From Phymorhynchus buccinoides (lineage: Eukaryota; Mollusca; Gastropoda; Neogastropoda; Raphitomidae): 64,000 nucleotides of DNA. The DNA lies in NCBI GenBank assembly GCA_017654935.2, contig CM065690.1, forward strand, positions 39,182,509-39,246,508. The letters are read 5' to 3'. Below, piece after piece: positions 24,001-36,000 of the stretch (positions are counted from its first letter, which is position 1; each line of letters begins with the position of its first letter). The position numbers and the translations under genes are program-made. A model generated the notes under the pieces. That model worked only from the letters and a program-made list of their open reading frames with translations, made no database searches and was not told the DNA's origin.

Positions 24001-27000
24001 GACGCTGTTGAGGAGCACACCCCAGGAGAAACACATGGCTGAGGACAGGTTGAGGGCGTCCTTATTATTATCATTATTATCATCATTATCATCCTCATCA
24101 TTGTCATCACCTTCTCCAATGTCGCTGTAGAGGAGCACACCCAAGGAGAACCACATGGCCGAGGACAGGTTGAGGGCGTCCTTATTATTATCATTATTAT
24201 CATCAATATCATTCACATCCTTGTCATCACCTTCTCCAATGTCGCTGTAGAGGAGCACACCCCAGGAGAACCACATGGCCGAGGACAGGTTGAGCGCATC
24301 CTTATTATAAACATCAACATCATTCACATCATTATCATCACCTTCTCCAATGCCGCTGTTGAGGAGCACACCCCAGGAGAACCACATGGCCGAGGACAGG
24401 TTGAGCGCATCCTTATTATTATCATTATTATCATCAATATCATTCACATCATTATCATCACCTTCTCCAATGTCGCTGTAGAGGAGCACACCCCAGGAGA
24501 ACCACATGGCCGAGGACAGGTTGAGGGCGTCCTTATTATTATCATTATTATCATCAATATCATTCACATCCTTGTCATCACCTTCTCCAATGTCGCTGTA
24601 GAGGAGCACACCCCAGGAGAACCACATGGCTGAGGACAGGTTGAGCGCATCCTTATTATAAACATCAACATCATTCACATCATTATCATCACCTTCTCCA
24701 ATGCCGCTGTAGAGGAGCACACCCCAGGAGAACCACATGGCCGAGGACAGGTTGAGCGCATCCTTATTATTATCATTATTATCATCAATATCATTCACAT
24801 CATTATCATCACCTTCTCCAATGCCGCTGTTGAGGAGCACACCCCAGGAGAACCACATGGCCGACGACAGGTTGAGGGCGTCTTCCTCGGTGTCCTCGGA
24901 CTTGGCCAGCTTGAAGCGGCCGAAGGGGGAGAACCTGTCCAGAAGGTAGAGCACCAGGGCCACCACGTGCACCGACAGCCCCACCAGGATCCACAGCGTG
25001 TCCTGGAAAGGCTGCAGGAACGACGCCAGGTTGGAGTCCTGCTGTGTCTGGTGGGAACAACAGCAAACAGAAACATCAGGTGTCTGAACTGTTGATGGCA
25101 CTTTTAAAATTCAACAAGTTATCAAGCTGGAGTCGTTCTGTGTCCGGTGGCATCAACAACAACAAAAAGAGAAGTGTACTAATATAGCACTTCAACAATT
25201 GAAAAAGTTACATTAGGTTGGAGATCCACAGCATGTCCTGAAAAGGCTGCAGGAACGACGCCAGGCTGGAGTCCTTCTGCGTCTGGTGGGAACAACAGCG
25301 ATAAAGAGAAGGTCAGATTTGATACCAGCCCTTCAATAATTCAACAAAAGCCCCACCAGGATACACAGTGTGTCCTGGAAAGGCTGCAGGAACAACGCCA
25401 GGCTGGAGTCCTGTGTCTGGTGGAAACAACAGCAATAGAAAGAGACCGTCAGGTGGAGAAAGAAAGAAAACAACAACAACAACAACAACCAGCCTTTCAA
25501 CACAACAAGATATTAGGCTGGAATCTTTCTTTGTCTGTGTTCTAAAAAAAACAAAAAAAAAAAAACCCTACAAAAACAAACAAACACAAAAATGCAGGTA
25601 TCTCAACTGTCAACAGCCCTTTAACAATGAGGCGTTATACTACTCCTTGCCGACACGAAAGGGCGATAATTTTAGGCCCGAACTGCCGATGCCCCCTGGT
25701 GACAAGTCAGGAGCAGATAATCTTCTGTGGCTACATACCACTAGTTCCTGACAGGCAAGGGTGATAATCTTAAGTAGGTGGCGTTCACATTTGAGGTCAC
25801 GAGACAGGGGCAGATAATTTTCGGTATAAAGCCTCATTGAATAAGTCATTATCAGGCTGGAGTCCTTTTGTGTTTGTGTTTTCACAACAACAACAATGCA
25901 CCTGAATTGTCAACATACTTGAACAAGTGATTAGGTTGGAGTCTTTCTGCACCTGTTGTCACAAATAAAACAATCAGATACAACTTTTTTTTCTCCTGTT
26001 TTACTCATCGTTGTTTACAAGTAATCAGTTTATTATTCATGAATGTTGAATCATACATATATATGAATGTTATTTGTAAATGCATGAAGAAGGAATAAAA
26101 TGTAAAATTTAAAAAAAACAATCAGATACATGAACAATTCACCAAGTTATTAGCTTTGAGTCTAAAAGGGGACCACCGGTGTCACTTCATTTTGATGAAG
26201 CAGACTGTTGGTTTCAGGGCTGGGACTAGAGCAACAAAGTAAGGCTGTGAGCAGCAGGCCTTCTTCTTCTTCTTCTCCTGCATTCCCGGGTCATATGGCC
26301 ATAATGTGTTTGGTTTTCAGTTTTCACTGGTCTCCCCGCAGCGCACAGCTGACACATTCCGATTTCGGAGGAGCTCAAAGGAGAAAAATTATTTGGAAGA
26401 TTTTTTTTTTTAAGGCGAGAGAATGGGCCAATATGTCAGAAAGATAGTAGATGATAGAAAGCAAAGGGAAAAGGCAGAATCAAGAGTGATACATTAGAGG
26501 AAGTTACAAGCACAGAACTTCCAGAATGTGGGGGAACTATTTTTTTACAAAAGACCTTGTCCAGTATGGAGGCACGAGGCATCCAGCCACTCTCCCAGCA
26601 GGCCTTCAAAATGTCAATGAAAAAAAAGAGTGCTACCATGACACAAAAATAAAACATTCAAAAAAAATCTGCAACTATCTAGTCGGACACCCATTTACTT
26701 TTTATGTATATATTAAATCCCACCCCCACCCAGGTAACATTTGATTAAATAAGGAGAAAGTTCTGTCGGATAGGACTCAACATTGAATTTTCATGTGTAA
26801 CACATAAAACACATATTTCCTTCTTTTGGTCAGTCAGACCACCAGACACGCAAGCAAACACGTAGGCAAACAGGTAGGCAAACACGTAAGCAAACACATA
26901 AGCAAACAAGTATTTGGTATTTGGTACTTTATAGTCACAGAGGCGTCTCTGTGAAATTCGGGTTGCTCCCACCTGGAGAGCGCATCGCAGCCAGAGGCGC

Positions 27001-30000
27001 GCCACCCCAGGAAGACAGACAAGGTTGGTGAGGGTATGGTGTAGGGGAATGGAAGCAGGTCATTACCTTTTTGACCAGGATGTTGAGGCCCTGGTACTTG
27101 AAGGGCTTGGTGAAGTCGATGAACGCTGCGCGCTCAGGGCTGATGGTCAGGGGGGCCACAATCAGGTCAGCCTTGCCGTCAATCAGCTCCCCGACCATGC
27201 CATTCCACTGCTTCGTGTCCGAGTTGTTACGCTGAAAAGAAACACATTGTCATCACCTCCTGGTCATGAATAACAACAAGCCTTCTCGAAAACACCTCAC
27301 CAAGTTTATCAAACCAATTGATGCCTGCTTTCTAAAACAAACAAACAAATAAACATATCTTTTAAAAAGGAGTCTCCTTGAGGACCTATTCAAATCTATA
27401 ACCACAAACCTTTCTGAAAGAAAATCATTACAATCTATTTCACACAAAAAGTACTACTGTACAGACAAAAGAATCATCACTTTTCTACAAACAATCACAC
27501 TGACTTTTTTTTAAAGGAGTCCTCACATTACCTTTATAAAGAATTATTACCCCCGGTACTATTTAAGGAAAAAGTCACTAAATAATGACCCTAAAAGGAG
27601 CCACCACTGACCTTTTCAAAGGACCCAAAGAGGCCGTCCTGGCTGAGGTGGATGGTGAAGTTGAATTTGCATTCCTCTGCAATCTTCTGCAGCATGTCCA
27701 TGCAGTAGCCAGAGCAGCATTTCAACCCACCTGCACAACCAGGGAACGGCAGGTAAAACAACGCCCATAACACAAATATATCTTAAATTGAATTTGCGTT
27801 TCTCTGCAATCTTCTGCAGCATGTCCATACAATAGCCAGTGCAGCATTTCACCTCACCTGCACAATGATAGAAAGGTAGGTAAAACAACGCCCATATTAC
27901 AAATATATCTTGGGTAAGTTGAATTTGCGTTTCTCTGCAATCTTCTGCAGCATGTCCATGCAGTATCCAGTGCAGCATTTCACCTCACCTGCACAACCAG
28001 GGAAAGGCAGGTAAAACAACGCCCATATCACATTTTATTACACACTGGAATGCACGGTGCAGGTGAACTACATTCTATTAATCAAAATAACTTTACTTGA
28101 AGTGATGTGTACATTTGCTCAAAGGTAAGAAGACTCGCAAGAGACATTACGTTGATATTTGATGATTCATACGTTTAGAAGGGGTAATGAAAAAAAGAAG
28201 TGAAGGAAAAGAAGGAAGAAAGAAAGAAAGAAAAGAGGAAGAGGGAAAAGAACAGAAGGAAAACGAAAAAAAGAAGAAAGTAAATGAAATGGTAGACAAA
28301 TCAAGTGGTAAGGAAGGGGAGGAAAGAGAAAGAAAGAAAAGAGGAAGAGGGAAAAGAACAGAAGGAAAATGAAAAAAAGAAGAAAGTAAATGAAATGGTA
28401 GACAAATCAAGTGGTAAGGAAGGGGAGGAAAGAGAAAGAAAGTATGACAGAGAGTAAGAAATAAAATAAAATAAAGAATGAAAAAAAGGCAAGAAAACAA
28501 AAAGAAAGAAAGAAGGAAAAGGCAAGGGGAAAAAAGTAAGAAAGCAAGCAAGAATGAAAACTGGAAGGAAATAAAATTTAAAAAAGAACAAAAGAAAGGA
28601 AAAAATGTAAAAAACGTGTAAATCCTGTATGAAAACCGCAACAAATCTGTAAGTACGAAATATGGAGTGTGCACATACTCACAGAAATCCATTCACATAT
28701 CCCATCCTCTTATTTCTTACTTTATTTGTGGACTGCAGATGGGATATGCGCATGGGGCTTTCCGCATATACATGCACCCGCCCCTAATTATAAAGAACAA
28801 TACAGTGGAACCTCCCTGATAAGACCTTAAAAATCATCCAAAATGGGGTCTTATAAGGGAGAAGTCTTATAAGAGAGGTAATTTTAATACTTACAAAGAA
28901 GGGCAATGTCTCAGAGAAGTAGGTCTTATGTGGGAGGGAGTTTTGTGATGGGAGGTCTTATAAGGGAGGTTCCGCTGTAGTGTTCCCTCTTCTTCTTCTT
29001 CTGCGTTCCCAGGTCATATGGCCATAATGGGTAAGGTACGCATGTGTCCGTTTTTTAGTTTTCACCGGTCTCCCCGCTGCATACAGCCGACACATTCCGA
29101 TTTCTGAGGAGCTCAAGGGAGAAAAGTTATTTGGAATTTTTGTTTTTTTAAAGGCAGGAGAATGGGCCAACAAGTCATAAAGATAGTAGATGATAGAAAG
29201 CAAAGGGAAAAGGCAGAGTCAAAGAGAGTGGCAGATTAGAGGAAGCTACAAGCACAGAACTTCCAGAAGGTGGGGGAACTATTTTTACGAAAGATCCCCC
29301 GGCATCCCCACGGGGAGTGTTCCCTCTAAAGGGGTCAATCGTAAGAATAAGAAGCGGCGTGGTGTACTGACCACAGGTGAAGTTGTGGCAGATTAGAGGA
29401 AGTTACAAGCACAGAACTTCCAGAAGGTGGGGGAACTATTTTTACGGAAGATCCCCCGGCATCCCCACGGGGAGTGTTCCCTCTAAAGGGGTCAATCGTA
29501 AGAATAAGAAGCGGCGTGGTGTACTGACCACTGGTGAAGTTGTGGCAGGGGAAGGAGTAGCTGCCCTCCTTCTCCGACTTGCACAGGCCATCCTCCGGCA
29601 TGTCCACCACGTCCACAAAGGGGATCTCCCTCAGGGTCACCACCTGCAGCGCAACACACTCACCTACACCATCTTCTTCTTCTGTGTTCCCAGGCCAAAA
29701 GGCCACAATGAGTAAATACGCATTGTCCATTTTCAGTTTTCACTGGTCTCCCCCCGCTGCGTAATAATAATAATAACTGTATTTCATATAGCGCTAAAAT
29801 CCATGCAGTAGTATGCTCGATGCGCTTTACAAAAGCAACATTAAAATCAACATTAAAAACATGCATTAAAATCAACAAGATAGTCATAGTACCAACATTC
29901 CAGTGCAAAGAAATAGAGTAACAAAAATAACATGATTCTCACTCACAAAGACATCCACCCTCATTCACCAGCACTGTCACTCTCTGATAACACCTCACCC

Positions 30001-33000
30001 TCGCAGAAACTGCGTACAGCCGACACATTCCGATTTCGGAGGAGGTCTAAGGAGAAAAGTTATTTGGAAGATTTTTTTTTTAAAAGGCAGGCAGGAGAAT
30101 GGGCCAAAAAGTCAGAAAGATAGTAGATGACAGTAAGCAAATAGAAAAGGCAGAGTCAAAGAGAATGGCAGATTAGAGGAAGTTACAAGCACAGGAGGTG
30201 GGGGAACTATTTTTATGAAAGACCCCCCGGTATCCCCACGGGGGGACCTACACCATCACTTGTTTTCATAAAAGTGTATCTTTAGTTCAATGTGACTGAT
30301 TGCGTCTCTTCATTCACTTCTATTCCTTACCTGGACTGGCCAGCTACGTCGGCTGAGAAAGGCTTCGAAATAAAAGCCGAAAATTCCCACTAAAACTACA
30401 CAAGCTTGTTATTTAGTGTTATATTTTGTATTATCATCAATAGTAGAGGAAGAAGCAACAACAGCAGCAATGGTAACACATGGATCCTTGCTGTTGTGAG
30501 CATTATCACCATCACCACCACCACCGCAACTTTCATCATTAATCATCTTTATCATCTTTATTATTATCATCATCATTATCATCATCATCATCATCCACAA
30601 TGCAACCTTAAATAGGAGAAACTTCTGAAAATATTTTTTTTTAAACAGAAAAAAAATCAAGCGCTCAGAGCAGCCAGACATACATCAAAGCAGGCAGCTC
30701 TATTTCGTCTTGCTGTCATACAGACAAAACTTCATTAAAGCATTTTTTGGATGCTCCAGTAAACATTATCATTTAACAGCAAGTTGCCTATTGATTTATG
30801 CAGAACAACACATGAACATGCAAACTTACAAATAGTTATTTGATTAACGAAAGAGAAATAGGTTGACAAAACAAAACAAAACTTTACCCTAAACCCACAC
30901 ACATGTGAAGACATCTGATGACAACAATCATTTCATTAAATAAAGAGAAATAGGTTGACAAAACAAAACAAAAGATTACCCTAAACCCACACACATGTGA
31001 AGACATCTGATGACAACAATCATTTCATTAAATAAAGAGAAATAGGTTGACAAAAGAAAAAACTACCTTAACTTAAACACATGTGAAGACAACATCCGAT
31101 GACAAGTCATTTGATTAAATAAAGAGAAATAGGTTGACAACAGAAAAAGACTACCTTAACTTAAACACATGTGAAGACATCTGATGACAAGTCATTTCAT
31201 TAAATAAAGAGAAATAGGTTGACAAAAGAAAAAACTACCTTAACTTAAACACATGTGAAGACAACATCCGATGACAAGTCATTTGATTAAATAAAGAGAA
31301 ATAGGTTGACAACAGAAAAAGACTACCTCAACCTAATCACATGTGAAGACAACAACCGATGAAAATAGTAATTTGATTAAATCAAGAGAAATAGGTTGAC
31401 AAAAGAAAAAGACTACCTCAACCTAATCAATGTGAAGACAACATACGATGATGAAATCAAAATAAATGGGTAGTCAAAAGACAATACACAGTAACAACAC
31501 TGGCCCTGGCTCTGTGCCCTGTTCGCCTTACTGACCGTGATGCTGCGCTTGATGCGCAGACCTTTGGGTTTGACGGTGACCCCCCCAGGCCAGGTGATGT
31601 TCTGGGACATGCGCAGCGGCTGGGACGTCTCTCCGTCCTTTGCGGCTGTGGGTGGGGCCTGATCACACAAATACACATTACACACCGAGTCACATTTTAG
31701 CTTAACTCATTCCGAACTACTTCCGAGTATACTCGGAACAGGAAAACGAGTCAGGGCCTAATTCTTAATTCCGAGTATTCTCAGAACAGCGATTTTTTTA
31801 GTCTAAAACTAGTCTAAATCGATGTTTTCTTCAAACTAAACCACATTTTCGAGTTACTTCTCTTCATCACTGTTCTAGCTTTCGCTTCGCATATGTTTGG
31901 CACTTCTATCATAATCTTTAATGTTAAAAATGTCAACAACAAAATCGGCCCTAGACAAGCCTCAGAAAATATACCAATATGTTTTCATTAATATGTGTCA
32001 GTACAGTGGTACCCCTCTACTACAACGCTCGCAATTGCGACTCTCACATACGACTGATTTTTTTTCCCCCGAACACATTCCACTATATATCCTATGCCGC
32101 AAATATGACTTTTCCTGAGTTCCGACTTACGACCCAATTTCAGGGTTGAGATGCGACCGCAATCTTATCTTTTTGCAGTCAGTTTCGTGCAAATCGACCT
32201 CTCGATGAAAAGTAGTCAGAAACGTAAACATGGAACTTCCATTGGAAGCGCGCCCCCTAACGTTTGCTTGGAGAGTTACGCCCCGTGTACTCATGCGACT
32301 TGTAGAAGGGCCCGCTACTCTCTGTTCTTCTTCAAGTCAGTGATCGACTCGGAAAAGAAAACAATTGACATTGGAAGAACTTGTGGAAAGAAGTGAGAAA
32401 GGGGAGACTGCAATCACAATTGCGAATTCGCACAGTGTCGGCAAAACACAGATCCAAAACATAATCAAGGATAAGGAGTCGATTAAATCACAATGGGAAA
32501 GTGGCGAGTGTGGGGGTAGGAAACTAGCGAAAGTAAGGAAAACAGAAACCATGTTCATCAACGAGAAAGTTTGGGGCTGGTTTTGTGATGCAAGATCACG
32601 CAACATTCCAGCGACTGGAAAATTAATCCAGGAAAAGGCGCTCTGTGTGTCTCTCGAATGTGGCCTGGGTGATTTTATGGCCTCAAATGGATGGCTGCGC
32701 CGTTGGACTCAGTGTCACAACGTTCACAATGCTGTGCTCAGTGGTGAGCATGCGGAGGTTAGTGCGGAGGATGTGGATGATTGGAAGAAAAAACTTTCCA
32801 CAATTTGTGAAGGTTACAAACTTGAGGACATTTTCAATGCTGATGAGTCTGGATTATTGTTTCGGGCTTTGCCTTCCAAATCAATGGTGAGGAAGAATTC
32901 CAAAGATGACAAGTGTTTTATTTCATTTTTTCCACGATGCTTGCTTAGTTCTGTACTCTGTACTAAGATGTCACATGCTTGGTTCTCTAATAAGACCACC

Positions 33001-36000
33001 CCTCAGATGACTTTTTTTTCACTGCACTTTCAAGGTCTTATTAGAGGGGTACCACTGTAATGTCAAAACATGAATGAAAACAAACTCCAATTAAATGACA
33101 GCAAAACTGAAGCCATCATAATGACTTCTAAAAGACTCTCTGTTGACAGGTCCCTTCCATCTTCCATAAGGATAGGTGACTCAGATATTGATTTTGTTCC
33201 TTCTGTCAAAAACCTGGGCGTCACTATCGATTCCAACCTTACAATGAAAACACATGTGAACAATGTCTGCAAAATAGCCTATCGACAGATTCGTAAGATA
33301 AGTTCTATTCGCCACCTCCTTACCACTCAGGCAACACAAACTCTCGTCTGTTCTCTCGTCTTGTCTAGGCTAGACTATTGTAATTCTCTGTTATTTGGTT
33401 GCCCGCAGTCCTCAATCCAGAAACTTCAGAAAGTTCAGAACGCAGCTGCAAGATTTATTTTCAAAGCAAAAAAGACACAGCATATCACCCCGCTACTTCA
33501 CACTCTTCACTGGCTTCCAATTTCTGCTCGAATTCAGTACAAGGTCGCATGCCTCACCTTCAACTCTATTAATGGAACTGCCCCTCAGTATCTCACTGAC
33601 ATTGTACAAACCTACACTCCCACCCGACATCTCAGATCTTCCTCCGACTCATGCCTGCTCTCCACTCCCCGTATTAAAACTAAATCCTTCGGTGAATCTT
33701 CTTTCTCGTACTCTGCTCCCTCGGTCTGGAATAGCTTACCACACAGTGTTCGCCACTCTTCCTCTGTTCAGTCTTTCAAAACTTCTCTGAAAACTCATCT
33801 TTTTGAAACCTCATACTCTCACCTCTAATCCACGTAGTCCTTGATGATATTACCCTGCAGTATGTGTGTGTGCGTGTGTGCGTGCGTGCGTGCGTGTGGG
33901 GGTGGGAGGGGGAGGAGGGGGGGGGAGGGAGGGCGAGAGAGATTAATACATGCATTTTGTATGAACAGTCTCACTTATTTTTAATGTTTATATTCATTGA
34001 TACTTGTCTTCATGTTGATTATTCTTGGCTTGGTGTTTATCTGTATGTTAGTGTTTATGCCTTTGTTCAGCGCTTTGAGCACCATGCAAAGGGAGTTAAG
34101 CGCTCTATAAATAACCAGTATTATTATTATTATTATTAACACTGATAGTAATAAGGAGACTAATGATTCCGATTTTAATGTAAGTAACCACAACTTCAAA
34201 GCGAAAAATAAACTTGGATCAACCAGTAATGTTGTCAAAACTGACTCATTGACAGTGTGAGTTTTCTTGCATTTCTTATTTGTTATAATTTTATTCTAGG
34301 CATCCCCAGGCCAGTAATTAAGTTTGTGTAACGTAGTGATGTCCTGAAGGGGTTAATTTCAATGCAAACACTACCAACACATTGCGTCCAGAGCTTAATA
34401 AATTTAACAATGGTTTGTGCACAACAATGCAACTTCCAGCACCTGTTGCCTAACAAATTGTCAGATGCAAAGTACTAGTAGTTTCCCTGTCAATGTCTGA
34501 CTGGAAATTTCTCAGATAAAACTGTCAGAGCACAAAGGATGAAAATAGTTTGTATCAAAACGGCTCGCTCTATGACACCCAAAGGCAGAGTTGTCTTGTT
34601 CAAACTCAGCAAGGCAGTTTGACCTAGCTTCTCTCCTGCCCGTTTTTAATCTGACCTTCATTAAAGATGTGGATCACAATTATCTATTCAATATTCATAT
34701 CAATTATATCAGCTTGAATAATAAAATGAATCATCTTGAAATGTTAAAAAATGACTGAAATTCACAAAAATAGTACAGACAAACCCCTATTTTACGACCC
34801 TCTGTTAAGCGACCACCTCTCACTTGAGACCGGATTTGTTGGCACGGATGCATTTGACTATGTAAACGACCTCTCTTAAACGACTTCCTCTAAAACGCGA
34901 CTTACGACCGCCATTTTGTTGGTTTTTACGACCGTTGTTGTCGTCTGCATAGACTTCGAGCAAAGGGAAACAACCACGGTCAAGGGCCTGAAAGCGGAGT
35001 CGCTTCCCTTGTTGTAGAAAAGATGGCGGAAAGCGTAGGAAAAGCACGAAAACCACTGACTTTGGACGAGAGTGGAGGTGATTAACAGAAGCCGGCGAAG
35101 TGAAACTGTAATACATCGATTGCACAATCCTATGGAGTTGGAAAGACCCAAATCCAGTTTTAATATGTCATTGTATGTGTGCATGAAGAAGAGAGTATGA
35201 ACTGTACTGAACTTTTTCTTTCTACGGCTGCCAGTGAAAACCTCCGTCATACGACCCCTCCAATTTACGACCGATTTTTCCGGACATTTTGGAAGTCTTA
35301 AAATAGAGGTTTGTCTGTATTGAAATATTACAAAATGATTGAAATTCACAAAATCTATTTTTAAAACACTAATTAAAAAACCACGTGTAAAGCAAAGCTG
35401 CTAGTCAGATAAAACTGTCATTTGGATTAAATATCACTCTAAACAAATATTCAGATATAGTTTCCCCCATAACCTACAAACAGTTCTTATTTATAAGAAA
35501 TGATGAATACATCAACAGAAACACAACTGCTAGTATAAAACAATATATTTGGCAACCAATAGTTCTAGCTATTGCATTGTAACACATGCACTCAAAAGAT
35601 TGCTTCTATTCGTTCATTAATTTTTTTTTTAGACAAATGCATAATTTTGCATGCATCTGTCATTCCAATATAACAATATAAGCCTTAGAATTCATACAGA
35701 TACTGATGAAAAATATAAAATTTCATATCTTACAACACTTACCCTAATATTCTGATTTATACATTGCAGCAGTAACATAATATCTTTAGCTAGGTGGGTT
35801 TTTTCATAACGCAAAAGCTCTGCACAGCTTCACAATCACAGAGGTGAAAACCTCCAAACCCCCAAACCTTGGCTGTTTTGGCCTTTTGTTGATAACAAAC
35901 ATTTCATGTGCAACGTTTTTTTAATCATTCCACATGCCATTACAATTACTACCAACACTAGGCTAACACAGTTCCAGCTGAAACACTACTCACTCACATG

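Larger units (their letters stand above)
29644..31535 (-). other. GRIN1 intron 7
   Basis: Composed of a split dispersed repeat, an ATC-rich tract and the 88-bp tandem repeat. 30605-30850 shows nothing recognised. Confidence 0.65.

Noticed and set aside
23830..25101. A 423-codon minus-strand open frame as a separate repetitive protein
   Set aside because: It is GRIN1 exon 11 plus in-frame intron copies. The canonical donor after the first unit gives the normal GluN1 protein; the rest is reported as an unusual array, not as a gene.
28147..28692. A 181-codon Phe/Leu/Ser-rich membrane protein on the minus strand
   Set aside because: Composed of the complement of a purine-rich tract; hydrophobicity is a by-product of TTT/CTT codons.
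33395..33790. Second coding frame within the LINE
   Set aside because: Shadow of the true LINE ORF2 frame at 33070-33828.
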